Source of the DNA: Candidatus Brocadiaceae bacterium S225
GTDB taxonomy: Bacteria; Planctomycetota; Brocadiia; Brocadiales; Scalinduaceae
DNA: 64,000 bases
Reading direction: 5' to 3'
NCBI GenBank assembly: GCA_007859995.1
Contig: SMSL01000006.1
Span: 1-64,000, forward strand
Shown here: positions 7,730-16,074 of the stretch, piece after piece
Layout of the letters: each line of letters starts with the position of its first letter
How positions within the stretch are numbered: the stretch's first letter is position 1
The notes under the pieces: generated by a model
What the model saw: the letters and a program-made list of their open reading frames with translations, nothing else
What the model was told of the DNA's origin: nothing
Databases searched by the model: none
Translations under genes and position numbers: made by a program

Positions 7730-8564
7730 TTACTACCATTATTGTCAACTTTTACGAAACAGTTGACGAAGGAATATAATAGTACAGGAATTATAAGCTC
7801 AGGAGCTAATTAGGCAAGTACTATTTATGAATGATTAGTTTTCATACATCAATCTTAAGTATTATGGCTACAGGTCTTTACCGTAGTTTTAGTATTTTTG
7901 AGATGCGCCATTCTCAATAATGACTTTATCAGGAAAGAGTCAAAAAAGGCAGCGCGATTTCAATCTTAATTACAAATAAATTTATGTTTTTTTCATAAAG
8001 TCACTGCCATACGGTAGAGTTTTTGCTTTAGTTAGGTTGTATATTAAAATAAATTTTACTTTGTAAGGCTGTTAACTTGCCTTTTCCTGGATTATTTTTT
8101 GTGTGAGATCTTATAACGCTATTATTGTATGATGGTTGTGGCCCTGTTAATCACTCTTAATCCTCTACCGGAATACTTAATTGATGATGCAGAGTATCGC
8201 AATAATAGTGGTCAGCTACTTGACTCAACCGAAAAAGTTGCGTATATTGATGTTGTGTCGAATGATTTTTTTGATGATTGCAGAGTGGTATCGTAAGGTG
8301 TTCATATCATCACAAGGTCGTAATGCTGGCGAAAGGTTTTAATATTGTAAGATTAATTGTGTACTTCTTTAATGTTGTCTTTTCCCCATTAGATTCAACA
8401 GGAAAGTATCCTGAAAAAGAGGCATGGATTTGATAGGTAAATTATAAACTGGACTTTGCAACTTTGATATTGAAAGAGGAAACAGGAATAACCTTAAAGT
8501 AGAGAGAAGAACGGTATATGCGAGTATATACTGGCTAACGTTAATGTTAAATGTAAAGTATAAA
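7730..8564. other. Long intergenic region upstream of glutamine synthetase
   Basis: More than 800 bp of AT-rich sequence with no gene I can support. Short open frames on the minus strand around 8369-8632 have no recognisable features. No sigma54 box with correct GG-N10-GC spacing was found despite the nitrogen-regulated gene downstream. A long regulatory leader or a decayed gene are both possible. Confidence 0.5.
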
Positions 8565-8592
8565 TAGACAGGCAGCGGTTTGATTATATAAT
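8565..8592 (+). promoter_or_regulatory. Probable sigma70 promoter of glnN
   Basis: TAGACA at 8565-8570, a 16-bp spacer and a consensus TATAAT at 8587-8592. The start point would be near 8599, about 37 nt before the ATG at 8636. The -10 is excellent and the -35 moderate. Confidence 0.5.
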
Positions 8593-8635
8593 GATAAAAT
8601 ATTTTTAAAAGAGAACAATCGAAAGAGGACACAAA

Positions 8636-10732
8636 ATGGATGTTACTGAAATATTTGGGACGAATGTATTTAATGATAATGTAATGAGGAAATGGTTGCC
8701 TAAGGACATCTATAAAGCACTTAGGAAAACCATTGATAATGAATTGTATTTACCGCCTGAGGTTGCGGATGTAGTTGCAAATGCTATGAAAGATTGGGCA
8801 ATTGAAAAGGGCGCAACACATTATACGCATTGGTTCCAACCACTGACAGGGAGTACGGCAGAAAAACACGACTCTTTTATCTCACCGACACCGCAAGGTG
8901 GAGTAGTTATGGAGTTTTCCGGTAAACAGCTTGTTAAGGGAGAGCCGGATGCATCAAGTTTTCCAAGCGGAGGGCTCAGGGCCACTTTTGAAGCACGCGG
9001 ATATACCGCATGGGATTGTACCTCTCCAGCTTTCCTTAAGGAAGATGCTGCCGGGGATGTAACGCTTTGTATTCCAACCGCATTTTGTTCATATACAAGT
9101 GAAGCACTAGATAAGAAAACACCATTACTCCGTTCAATGTCTGCTGTGTCACAACAAGCGCTTCGTGTTTTACGTGCGCTGGGGAATAAAACAGTTAAAA
9201 AAGTTACCGCAAACATTGGTGCTGAGCAGGAGTATTTTCTTGTAGACAAAAAATTCTTTGAACAGCGATTAGATTTAATTGTTGCAGGGAGAACACTTTT
9301 TGGCGCACCGGCGCCGAAAGGGCAGGAGATGGAGGATCACTATTTTGGACAGATTAAAGATCGCGTAGCAGATTTTATGAAGGATCTGGACAAAGAATTG
9401 TGGAAGCTTGGGATTGCTGCGACAATAAAACATAATGAAGTTGCTCCATCACAATTTGAGATGGCACCAATCTTTACAACCGCAAACATTGCGGCTGACC
9501 ATAACCAACTGGTAATGGAGACATTACAGAAAGTTGCTATCAGGCGTGGTCTGGTTTGCCTCTTACATGAGAAACCCTATGCGAGAATTAATGGCTCAGG
9601 GAAACATACGAACTGGTCATTGAGTACTAATGAAGGTGAGAATTTACTTGAACCGGGGAGCACGCCACATGCGAACGCACAGTTTCTCCTTTTTATCTGT
9701 GCGCTTATCAGTGCTGTTGACCGCCATGCAGATATTATACGAAGATCTGCGGCAAATTCGGGTAATGATCATCGTCTCGGTGGACATGAAGCACCTCCGG
9801 CAATTATCTCTATTTTTATGGGTGAAGAATTGACAGAAATTCTGGACGCTATTGCGAATGGGAAGACGGCAAAGTCAAAAGCGTTTACTACTCTTAAGGT
9901 GGGGGTTGATACTCTACCGGCACTTCCAATGGATAATGCGGACAGGAACCGTACATCGCCTTTTGCATTTACGGGTAATAAATTTGAGTTTCGCATGGTT
10001 CCCTCATCCGGTTCAATCTCAAGGCCGTGTATTGTATTGAATACTATTGTCGCGGAAGCACTAGATGAAATGGCAACCAGGCTTGAGACGGCAAAAGATA
10101 TCCACGAAGAGACAGCAGCTATTATAAAAGATACGATAAAAGAGCATGGGAGAATCATCTTCAATGGCAACAACTATTCGAATGACTGGGAAAAAGAGGC
10201 AGAGAGGCGGGGATTGCCAAATATCGATTCTACCGTGAAAGCGTTGAAAAGTTTTCCTGAAAAAAAATCTGTTGAATTATTTCAAAAATATAAGGTTCTT
10301 TCAAAAGAAGAATTAGGCGCCAGATATGAAATTTATCTCGGGCAATATGCAAAGCAGATTAATATTGAAGCAAACGCGGCTCTTGATATGGTTAAGAGTT
10401 TATATATTCCGGCAATTATTCATTATACAAAAGAGCTTGCTGAGGGGGTCGAAACGCTGGAAGCAATAGGTGCACCTGCGAATGTCCAGAGAGATCTGCT
10501 TTCAAGGATTTCAACACATTTGGAATCCGCATATCGTAATACCGGGAAACTGGAATCAGAGAGGGAGAATGCGCTCAAGATTACGGATAGCTTAACGTGT
10601 TCTCAGGCTTTCCGTGATAAGGTACTGGTAAAGATGTCTGATTTGCGTGAAGATATTGATATTCTGGAAACATTGATTCCACGCAAATTGTGGCCTGTAC
10701 CAACATATGCTGATCTATTGTTTAAGTTGTAA
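8636..10732 (+). CDS. glnN: Type III glutamine synthetase
   Basis: Makes glutamine from glutamate, ammonia and ATP. At 698 residues it has the size of GSIII rather than GSI (~470). The N-terminal region [18 protein letters not shown] and the following [13 protein letters not shown] block are GSIII hallmarks. Conserved active-site motifs are visible in order: GAEQEYFLV (metal-binding Glu, near 200), [13 protein letters not shown] (near 270), [10 protein letters not shown] (near 320) and [10 protein letters not shown] (near 450). GAGG lies 7 nt before the ATG. It is monocistronic as far as I can see. The enzyme would be cytosolic and dodecameric, as known for the family. GSIII is found in Bacteroidetes, cyanobacteria, Planctomycetota and others, so it is a weak taxonomic hint. 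Confidence 0.96.
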   Translation: MDVTEIFGTNVFNDNVMRKWLPKDIYKALRKTIDNELYLPPEVADVVANAMKDWAIEKGATHYTHWFQPLTGSTAEKHDSFISPTPQGGVVMEFSGKQLVKGEPDASSFPSGGLRATFEARGYTAWDCTSPAFLKEDAAGDVTLCIPTAFCSYTSEALDKKTPLLRSMSAVSQQALRVLRALGNKTVKKVTANIGAEQEYFLVDKKFFEQRLDLIVAGRTLFGAPAPKGQEMEDHYFGQIKDRVADFMKDLDKELWKLGIAATIKHNEVAPSQFEMAPIFTTANIAADHNQLVMETLQKVAIRRGLVCLLHEKPYARINGSGKHTNWSLSTNEGENLLEPGSTPHANAQFLLFICALISAVDRHADIIRRSAANSGNDHRLGGHEAPPAIISIFMGEELTEILDAIANGKTAKSKAFTTLKVGVDTLPALPMDNADRNRTSPFAFTGNKFEFRMVPSSGSISRPCIVLNTIVAEALDEMATRLETAKDIHEETAAIIKDTIKEHGRIIFNGNNYSNDWEKEAERRGLPNIDSTVKALKSFPEKKSVELFQKYKVLSKEELGARYEIYLGQYAKQINIEANAALDMVKSLYIPAIIHYTKELAEGVETLEAIGAPANVQRDLLSRISTHLESAYRNTGKLESERENALKITDSLTCSQAFRDKVLVKMSDLREDIDILETLIPRKLWPVPTYADLLFKL

Positions 10733-10859
10733 GTCTTTAGATGCTGTAGGTATTGCCCCAAGCGGAATCGGACATTTCCTCCCAATGAATATGCCACAAG
10801 ACAGTGGCGAAAATTGATAGAATCTGTCACAAGAAAAAGAGCGTAATAAGGAGAAAACT

Positions 10860-11266
10860 CTGGTTATCCTCACAAAAGAAAGTAAAAATCTAAAACACAT
10901 CAAAGTTAGTGGCTTTAAGTCCATGTATGTTTAATTTGTCTTGCGACTCTGTTTCTGCAACCTGTTTCTCGTAGACCAGATACCATTATTCTCGATGAAC
11001 CGGAGTTAGGGTTACATCCGGCAGCTCTAAATGTACTAGCAGACATTATTCGAGCAACTGCTAAAGAAACACAGGTTATTTGCTCCACACAGTCGGTAGC
11101 TTTTGCCAATCTTTTTGAGCCAGAAGACTTTATTGTTGTGGATGCAGAGGATGGGGTTTCTAATTTTCGACGACTTGAAAGAGAACCGCTTGAACATTGG
11201 CTAGAAGATTACGGTATGGGTGATATATGGAGCAAGAACCTGATTGGAGGTCGTCCGGCATGGTAA
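10860..11266 (+). pseudogene. Remnant of an AAA (SMC/OLD-like) ATPase
   Basis: An AAGGAG sequence (10848-10853) leads into a frame at CTG 10860 reading VILTKESKNLKHIKVSGFKSM, the typical N-terminus of an AAA_21-type ATPase, and then stops. From about 10923 another frame continues LATLFLQP, IILDEPELGLHPAAL (Walker B and the following His motif) and CSTQSVAFANLF to a stop at 11266. The P-loop and the coiled-coil middle (roughly 250 residues) are missing, so an internal deletion has destroyed the gene. The last 7 nt overlap the DUF4276 remnant, preserving the original two-gene arrangement. The intact pair is common in bacterial accessory islands and is suspected to act in defence. Confidence 0.8.
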
Positions 11267-11533
11267 GGCTCGCGATATCGGTTGAAGGACAAACGGAGGA
11301 ACGCTTTATCCAGATGGTAATAGTTCCGTATCTGCAAAGCCGAAGTATATATGCTGTGCCGTTACAATTGGGTAGCGAGGGTGGCGATGTTTATTTGCCC
11401 AGAATCAAAAACAAACTACATAAAAACGGTGCATGGACCTGATATCGCCAAAGAAATTGGATTGAAAGTTTTACGTGAAAAATGTTTTGGTTTCAGTGAA
11501 TGGGTAAATAAACTGGAGGCAATGGGGACGTGA
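11260..11533 (+). pseudogene. Remnant of a DUF4276 protein
   Basis: It starts with ATG overlapping the ATPase stop and reads MVRLAISVEGQTEERFIQ, the diagnostic DUF4276 start with the acidic EGQTEE motif of a TOPRIM-like fold. After about 60 residues the frame ends. The conserved C-terminus (EIGLKVLREKCFGFSEWVNKLE) continues in another frame to a stop at 11533. About 100 residues of the ~200-residue family are missing and the frame is shifted. It decayed together with its ATPase partner. The repeat copy at 11626 begins less than 100 bp downstream. Confidence 0.75.
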
Positions 11534-11954
11534 AGCTATACCCTGTGCATGAAAAACAAATGGGGTCTTGCAAATTGACAATTAATTTAATATTTAGGAA
11601 TTTCAAAGTTGATATAAATATTGTAGGGTGGATTAAGGACGAAGGACGAATCCACCAATAATAGATCATGATTGAAGGTGGATTCGCTATCGCTTAATCC
11701 ACCCTACGCTAATATCAAAAGTCGTTGGGTTTTAAAAAGCAAAAACCCAACCTAATTTAATTCGTATTATTTCTATTGATTCTTCTTCTGCTTTTTTACT
11801 CGCCGACACAAAACAATTCCTTATTATCATAGTGCTGCAAAGCCGCACGCCTGCTGTCAGGCAGGCAGTCAAGTATCTAGAGTGTGAAGTGACCTAAAGT
11901 GACTAAAGTTAGAGAAATTACGGGAATCATTAAACTTAATATAGAGGATCGAGT
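11534..11954. other. Intergenic region holding repeat R1 copy 2
   Basis: About 420 bp without a gene. It contains the R1 element (11626-11756). A short GC-rich inverted repeat follows near 11850-11868 (GCCTGC and GCAGGC halves), then AT-rich sequence leading to the next gene. Confidence 0.6.
11626..11756 (+). repeat. Dispersed repeat R1, copy 2 (loop inverted)
   Basis: Nearly identical to 115-246: one substitution in the central spacer (GATCATG against GATCACG), and the same three hairpins. The difference is the loop of the third hairpin. Here arms 11724-11733 and 11742-11751 enclose AAAAAGCA, the exact reverse complement of the TGCTTTTT loop in copy 1. This points to inversion of the hairpin, by strand switching or recombination across the stem, rather than point mutation. 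Confidence 0.85.
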
Positions 11955-12638
11955 GTGTTAATAGGAAGGGCTAATGAAATAGAGGAAATTGTTGATGCTG
12001 TTTCGCAGAGGAAGAACCTGTTTCTTTTTGGCCCGGAGAGCGTAGGCAAGACCGTTATCGTAAAGCATGTTCTTGATAAGACAGGTGATAAGGGGATTCT
12101 CTATTCCGATAACTGTTCAACTATTAAGACATCTCTTGCCGGATTCCTGAAAGGTGATTATGATTCTTCATTCCTGTCTTGCCGGAATATCACATCATTA
12201 AGGAAACTATTCTATAAAAAAGTACATAAAGAGAAACCGTATCTTATCTTTGATCACATGGGAAGTGTAGGGTCAAAATTCTTTTCATATTTGGAGAACC
12301 TGCTTGATGAACATCCGGCACTCTTTATCGCGCGGAGTCCTGATCCAGGTGAGATCGGTGATCTGTCTCTGCTTCTGTTTTCCTTTGATAAGTTGGAGGT
12401 TTGCAATCTGAATCGAAAGCATGCTTTCGAGTTGATAACTCATTTTATAGAGAGCTTCGGCCTTGTGGTAGATAAGGTGGATCATTTCAGGAAAGAGGTC
12501 TTCCGATTATCAAGCGGGAACCCTGCGACAATCAGGGAGATCTGTCACTACGCGGGGAAAGAGGAGTATAAGGTTGGAAAGGAGATAAAGTTCAGGCTCT
12601 TAAACCTGGACAGGAAGATAGACGCTTTGAGGTTATGA
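11955..12638 (+). CDS. P-loop ATPase (AAA_16/archaeal-ATPase-like), function unknown
   Basis: A 227-residue ATPase beginning at GTG with GAGG 7 nt upstream. LIGRANEIEEI at the N-terminus and FGPESVGKTVI (Walker A, residues ~28-38) are typical of the AAA_16/archaeal ATPase clade of STAND-like NTPases. A hydrophobic strand ending in FDHMG (around residue 98) is a probable Walker B with a single Asp. A predicted helical region with SSGNPATIREICHYAG near residue 185 matches the lid/sensor-2 area of this clade. There is no effector or repeat domain, so it is shorter than most STAND proteins. It stands alone on the plus strand; a defence or regulatory role is only suggested by location. Confidence 0.75.
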   Translation: MLIGRANEIEEIVDAVSQRKNLFLFGPESVGKTVIVKHVLDKTGDKGILYSDNCSTIKTSLAGFLKGDYDSSFLSCRNITSLRKLFYKKVHKEKPYLIFDHMGSVGSKFFSYLENLLDEHPALFIARSPDPGEIGDLSLLLFSFDKLEVCNLNRKHAFELITHFIESFGLVVDKVDHFRKEVFRLSSGNPATIREICHYAGKEEYKVGKEIKFRLLNLDRKIDALRL

Positions 12639-12733
12639 AATTTAAGAATATAGTCACAAATTTCACAGATTGACACTAATGTTAAAGACGAATACAGAGA
12701 AAGAAGCAAGATGCTTGATTGAGTTATTTATGT

Positions 12734-12789
12734 ATCCTTTCTTTCGAAAGGATTCCAGTGTTAGTCTGGAGTCCCTGTGAAAGCAGGGA
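12734..12789. repeat. Array of three small hairpins (REP-like)
   Basis: Three consecutive inverted repeats: ATCCTTTC/GAAAGGAT around a TTTC loop (12734-12753), TCCAG/CTGGA (12754-12770), and TCCCTG/CAGGGA (12772-12789). The same style, with GAAA or TTTC tetraloops, recurs at 30443-30479, and a related CCCGC/GCGGG form lies at 14788-14812. These look like short dispersed palindromic repeats found in many genomes. Confidence 0.65.
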
Positions 12790-12814
12790 TTAAATAATGA
12801 TGAGTTACAAATGT

Positions 12815-12898
12815 CTAATTAATCTCATTCCACAAACCTTCAAGTTTATTAATATTTTTTCGAGTTTCTCTCTCAAATTCTCCAAATGTTTTTTTGGA
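12815..12898 (-). pseudogene. C-terminal relic of an unidentified protein (WNEIN tail)
   Basis: A 27-codon frame on the minus strand reads SKKTFGEFERETRKNINKLEG and then LWNEIN before a TAG. No start or upstream coding sequence is present. Its end closely resembles the tail of the decayed GTPase-like gene at 23707-24125 (NVKKLDSVWNEIN), so both are probably relics of related proteins. Confidence 0.4.
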
Positions 12899-12995
12899 TT
12901 AGGTTAGAACATACCTTCTAAAGGCTATGTAAGTTTTCCCTTAGTTTCATTACGGAAACCAGATATATATTTCAAGGCGTATTTTATTTTAGTTA

Positions 12996-13023
12996 TTGAC
13001 AAGACTAACTCCGTCGATAATAT
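12996..13023 (+). promoter_or_regulatory. Sigma70-type promoter of the DUF433 gene
   Basis: Consensus TTGACA at 12996-13001, a 16-bp spacer and TAATAT at 13018-13023. The start point would be near 13030, about 44 nt before the ATG at 13074. Confidence 0.65.
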
Positions 13024-13073
13024 TGAAAAATAGAAGCTAAGGAACTAAATACAATCTATATATCGAGAGTGAA

Positions 13074-13328
13074 ATGGATGAAAAGAAAATCATGGAGCGA
13101 ATAACCGTTGATCCAAATATTTATGGCGGCAAACCCATCATTAGAGGAAGGCGTCTCGCAGTTGAACATATTTTAGGAATGCTGGCTTCCGGAGATTCTG
13201 TAGAGGATACAGTACTCAAGGGTTATTCATGGCTGGAAAGAGAGGATATACAGGCGTGTTTAGTTTATGCCCACAAACTTGTAGCTCACGAAAGGGTCGA
13301 GCCTCTGCTTCAAGGAACCGCTAAGTGA
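13074..13328 (+). CDS. DUF433 antitoxin-family protein (orphan)
   Basis: An 84-residue DUF433 protein. ITVDPNIYGGKPIIRGRRLAVE at residues 9-30 and the ILGMLASG...LKGYSWLEREDIQACLVYA helix-turn-helix-like core are complete. DUF433 proteins are usually the antitoxin/repressor partner of a DUF5615 PIN-like toxin, typically binding their own promoter. Here the stop codon overlaps by 4 nt (GTGA) the start of a toxin gene that survives only as a few codons, so the antitoxin is an orphan. A strong promoter lies just upstream, so the gene may still be expressed. Confidence 0.88.
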   Translation: MDEKKIMERITVDPNIYGGKPIIRGRRLAVEHILGMLASGDSVEDTVLKGYSWLEREDIQACLVYAHKLVAHERVEPLLQGTAK

Positions 13329-13369
13329 AACTCCTTTTGGATACATTTCACAATCCTTTTACAACCTGA
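13325..13369 (+). pseudogene. Truncated DUF5615 toxin start
   Basis: GTG at 13325 overlaps the DUF433 stop and begins VKLLLDTFHNPFTT before a stop at 13367-13369. The first six residues match the start of DUF5615 PIN-like toxins (M-K-L/F-L-L-D), including the first catalytic Asp. The rest of the ~115-residue gene is gone. This is an inference from context plus a very short match. Confidence 0.6.
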
Positions 13370-13872
13370 CAATTTTCAGAAAAAAACAAACTCCACACCT
13401 ACCATTTATCCTGACTTGTTCTTTAATACAACTATATGTAGAAACCTTACATATCAAGTGTACAAAGTTTTAATGCAGTCAAGGGGAGATTTGACCCGTT
13501 TTCCTTGTGACCAAAATTTTCAATGGGTATTGGTAAGCAAATTACCATGCCCTTTTTATATTACTACCTATAGAGGGGTTTGTATTTTCGCTTCGGTTGA
13601 TTAGTAGACTGTTTGAATAGCATTCTGACAAAAGTGTGCTATTATCACTTTGTCCAATTTTGCAGTGTTTTGCTAAGTCATTGTCAAACAAGTAGTTTGC
13701 TCAATTTATAGGTCATTACGGAGAGTCTTCCCGACTCTCTGTTTTGACCTATTTTGTACTTTTACTTCACATTTACTTCACACCCAGACCCTCTATTCAA
13801 ATACATACAGAACTTTCGCATATCAAGCGTAATCAAGTAACAAACCTGAGTTGATATAACCTCCTTTTTTCT
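13370..13872. other. Intergenic region with one long hairpin
   Basis: About 500 bp with no credible gene. The only clear structure is the hairpin at 13710-13750. Two loosely similar stretches containing CATATCAAG (near 13450 and 13820) may be old repeat debris. Confidence 0.5.
13710..13750. repeat. Two-stage inverted repeat
   Basis: An inner stem GAGAGTC (13721-13727) and GACTCTC (13733-13739) with a TTCCC loop is enclosed by an outer stem AGGTCA (13710-13715) and TGACCT (13745-13750). It could be a processed RNA hairpin or terminator-like structure. No U-tract follows directly on either strand. Confidence 0.55.
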
Positions 13873-13901
13873 TGACTTCAACAATATATAGGCTTATGTT
13901 T
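13873..13901 (+). promoter_or_regulatory. Sigma70-type promoter upstream of the TumE-like pair
   Basis: TTGACT at 13873-13878, 17-bp spacer, TATGTT at 13896-13901. The spacer contains TATAGG. The same arrangement (TTGACTTC..., TATAGG in the spacer) recurs before ietA at 14986. The start point would be about 155 nt upstream of the first gene of the pair. Confidence 0.45.
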
Positions 13902-14065
13902 TACGGGGATGTAAATAGATGACCAATCAGAGTTGTTCAGACCTACATATAATAATCTGGTGTTTATGGATATCATTACGTTGGTAGTGTTATCGAAAAA
14001 CTGTATAATAAGTTCTATTCCTGAAGTTTAGAATTACTATAAATTTTTGAAAAGGAGGACTTCCA

Positions 14066-14350
14066 ATGACACAGCCAACTACTGTTGAAACAATTGCAAA
14101 GAAGTATTCAATGTCTACAGATGAATTTATCAGTTTAGGTTCTAAGCTCGCGTTGAAAGAAAAAAAGAAAAATTTTCAGATTGAAAAGATTGAGATCCTT
14201 GCAAGATACAGCGCCGAAACGGCAAATGAATTACAGCAAAAAATTAAGGAAGGTACGGTGCCAGAACATCCGGCATGGGAAGATTTTATCGAAATCCAAA
14301 ATATAGAAGCGGAGATAAAGGAAATAGAGAGTGATATTAAAACTCTATAA
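14066..14350 (+). CDS. Small protein, probable antitoxin partner of TumE-type toxin
   Basis: A 94-residue protein with a strong AAGGAGG ribosome-binding sequence before the ATG. The N-terminal ~35 residues (TVETIAKKYSMSTDEFISLGSKLALKEKKK) look like a ribbon- or helix-turn-helix DNA-binding segment. The rest is charged and mostly helical, ending in IEAEIKEIESDIKTL. I do not recognise a named family with certainty. Its 3' end overlaps the toxin-like gene by 20 nt, the usual arrangement of an antitoxin-first pair, so an antitoxin role is inferred from context. Confidence 0.65.
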   Translation: MTQPTTVETIAKKYSMSTDEFISLGSKLALKEKKKNFQIEKIEILARYSAETANELQQKIKEGTVPEHPAWEDFIEIQNIEAEIKEIESDIKTL

Positions 14351-14720
14351 ACAGTTTGAGAATATAGCTAATAATGAATACGGCGATATAATTGAAAATG
14401 CGGAAATTATTTATAGCCATGCTGGCAGGGCAAGAAAACTAAGGCTTGAACTTATAGATAGTACATATGTAGATATTTTTTATTCTGTAGAAAACAATTA
14501 TTCTCTTCATTGGGAACAAAAGAATGTAAGAAATACAATCTACAGGCATGATAATGCACCTCATAAGAAATGGACTAATATCAATACTTTTCCAAAACAT
14601 TGTCACGATGGTGATCAGGACAATGTTACAGAAAGCAACCTTCCGGACAATCCAGATACGGCACTAAGCGTTTTTTTGACATTTGTCAGAAAAAAAATAA
14701 TAGAGCAAAAACACAAATGA
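14331..14720 (+). CDS. tumE: DUF6516 / TumE-family toxin-like protein
   Basis: A 129-residue protein. The central conserved block is visible: LRLELIDSTYVDIFYS (residues ~37-52), YSLHWE, IYRHDNAPHKKW (~residues 73-84) and TFPKHCHDGDQDNVTES. The His/Asp-rich core is diagnostic of DUF6516, whose members are annotated as TumE toxin components. The start is GTG at 14331, inside the preceding gene. The overlap implies translational coupling. The protein looks intact, unlike the other toxin genes in this island. Target and mode of toxicity are unknown to me. Confidence 0.75.
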   Translation: MILKLYKQFENIANNEYGDIIENAEIIYSHAGRARKLRLELIDSTYVDIFYSVENNYSLHWEQKNVRNTIYRHDNAPHKKWTNINTFPKHCHDGDQDNVTESNLPDNPDTALSVFLTFVRKKIIEQKHK

Positions 14721-14985
14721 AATTTCGTGCAAACCTTATGCGTCTAGAGTGAATTTAAATGTTTAAAATTATTGCTCCAAAGCTGTCATTCCCGCATTCT
14801 TTTAGCGGGAATCTAGGATGAACTACCCTCTCAAATACCTGAACAAACACACTTCATTTAGAAAAACCAAAATTAAGAGATTATTTTGCCTTCTTAATCA
14901 CTAATCAATGGATTCTGGTCTCTCCAGTCTGCACATACAAATTGTAATTAGATTGAAATATGGAATAAATGCCGATTCTTTTTGG
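14721..14985. other. Intergenic region before ietA
   Basis: About 265 bp without a gene, holding the palindromic repeat at 14788-14812 and, at its end, the promoter at 14986. Confidence 0.5.
14788..14812. repeat. Short palindromic repeat (ATTCCCGC type)
   Basis: ATTCCCGC (14788-14795), 9-nt loop, GCGGGAAT (14805-14812), preceded by CTGTC. This is the common dispersed bacterial 'ATTCCCGCxxxGCGGGAAT' palindrome and is related in style to the arrays at 12734 and 30443. Confidence 0.6.
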
Positions 14986-15014
14986 TTGACTTCGATTACG
15001 TATAGGTTTACTAT
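14986..15014 (+). promoter_or_regulatory. Sigma70-type promoter of ietAS
   Basis: TTGACT at 14986-14991, 17-bp spacer containing TATAGG, TACTAT at 15009-15014. The start point would be near 15021, about 64 nt before the ietA ATG. It shares spacer sequence with the promoter at 13873. Confidence 0.5.
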
Positions 15015-15084
15015 TTTGTTCAACTCTAATAAGATTAACCTTCCGTTAAAACTTTTAAAATCCAAACATTATAATTATTAAGAA

Positions 15085-16068
15085 ATGGCAACGGCAAATC
15101 ATATAAAATCCCTTCTACAGAGTCATGTTACGGGCGATAATGAGAAATTCATTACCATTGCCATGCAGGTTGCTGCGCACGAAGCTCGTCAGGGGCATAG
15201 TAAACTGGCGAATGAGCTAAAGCAGCTTATTGACCAGGCAAAGTCGCAAAAGAATAGAAATTCAAACTTATTATTGCTGGTTCCTTCCAAAAAGGAGCTG
15301 GACGGTATTCTTGAGGTTTCTCAACCTAAAATTAATCTTGCAGACCTCACATTTTCAGAAAAACAAATAGATACATTTAAGCGGATTATTAAAGAATATA
15401 AACAGCAGAACAAATTGCGCAATCACAATCTGGAGCCGCGTAGGAAATTATTGCTTATTGGACCACCAGGCACTGGAAAGACTGCAACAGCTTCTGCGTT
15501 AGCGAATGAATTAAAATTACCATTGTTTACTATACGACTGGATGGTCTAATTACAAAGTTTATGGGCGAAACAGCCACAAAACTACGCCATGTTTTCGAT
15601 GCGATCCGTACGACAAGAGGTCTTTATTTCTTCGATGAATTTGATGCTATCGGTAGCGACCGAATGTCCCCAAATGATGTTGGTGAAATTCGCCGTGTAT
15701 TAAATTCATTCCTGCAATTTCTGGAACAAGACGACTCTGACAGTGTTATTGTTGCTGCCACAAATTATAAAAAGCTCTTAGACCCTGCTCTATTCAGACG
15801 TTTCGATGATGTCTTGAATTACGATCTTCCTACACAATGCCAGGTTAAAGCGCTAGTGGAAAATAAACTTGCTCATTTTCACCTTTCAATGCCAGATAAA
15901 GCCTGGAAGAAAATTGAAGAAGTTTCTAATGGACTAAGCCATGCTGAAATTACACGCGCCTGTGAGGATGCTGCGAAGTGGATGGTTCTCGAAGGCAAAG
16001 ATTCTGTTAGTTCCCAAAACATTGTCGATATGCTAGAAGATCGTAAAAAAGCAAAGAGCAATGTGTAA
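15085..16068 (+). CDS. ietA: AAA+ ATPase of an IetAS-type pair
   Basis: A 327-residue AAA+ protein of the FtsH/spastin-like clade. Walker A is LLIGPPGTGKTAT with G126 and K132. Walker B is LYFFDEFDAIG with D184/E185. The second region of homology (ATNYKKLLDPALFRRFDDV) has arginine fingers near residue 237-243. A short N-terminal helical domain (residues 1-90) precedes the core. It is followed 6 nt later by a subtilisin-like protease gene. This ATPase-protease pairing is IetA/IetS, first described on an Agrobacterium plasmid, where IetA restrains the toxic IetS, and later reported to give phage resistance. It seems intact with its own promoter. The ribosome-binding sequence is weak. Confidence 0.85.
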   Translation: MATANHIKSLLQSHVTGDNEKFITIAMQVAAHEARQGHSKLANELKQLIDQAKSQKNRNSNLLLLVPSKKELDGILEVSQPKINLADLTFSEKQIDTFKRIIKEYKQQNKLRNHNLEPRRKLLLIGPPGTGKTATASALANELKLPLFTIRLDGLITKFMGETATKLRHVFDAIRTTRGLYFFDEFDAIGSDRMSPNDVGEIRRVLNSFLQFLEQDDSDSVIVAATNYKKLLDPALFRRFDDVLNYDLPTQCQVKALVENKLAHFHLSMPDKAWKKIEEVSNGLSHAEITRACEDAAKWMVLEGKDSVSSQNIVDMLEDRKKAKSNV

Positions 16069-16074
16069 AGTATA

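Larger units (their letters stand above)
12639..12995. other. Intergenic region with hairpin array and a coding relic
   Basis: It holds the three-hairpin array at 12734-12789 and a short minus-strand C-terminal relic at 12815-12898 (listed separately). The remaining sequence is AT-rich and featureless up to the promoter at 12996. Confidence 0.55.

Noticed and set aside
8209..8230. TGGTCAG-N4-TTGA as a sigma54 promoter for glutamine synthetase
   Set aside because: Lacks the invariant GC at -12 (TTGA), and lies over 400 bp from the start codon.
8369..8632. Open frame on the minus strand upstream of glutamine synthetase
   Set aside because: No ribosome-binding site, no recognisable motif, AT-rich hydrophobic composition typical of a chance frame, and it covers the probable glnN promoter.
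13416..13604. 62-codon plus-strand frame in the region after the DUF433 gene
   Set aside because: Composition and lack of a start context do not look like a protein; no homology recalled.
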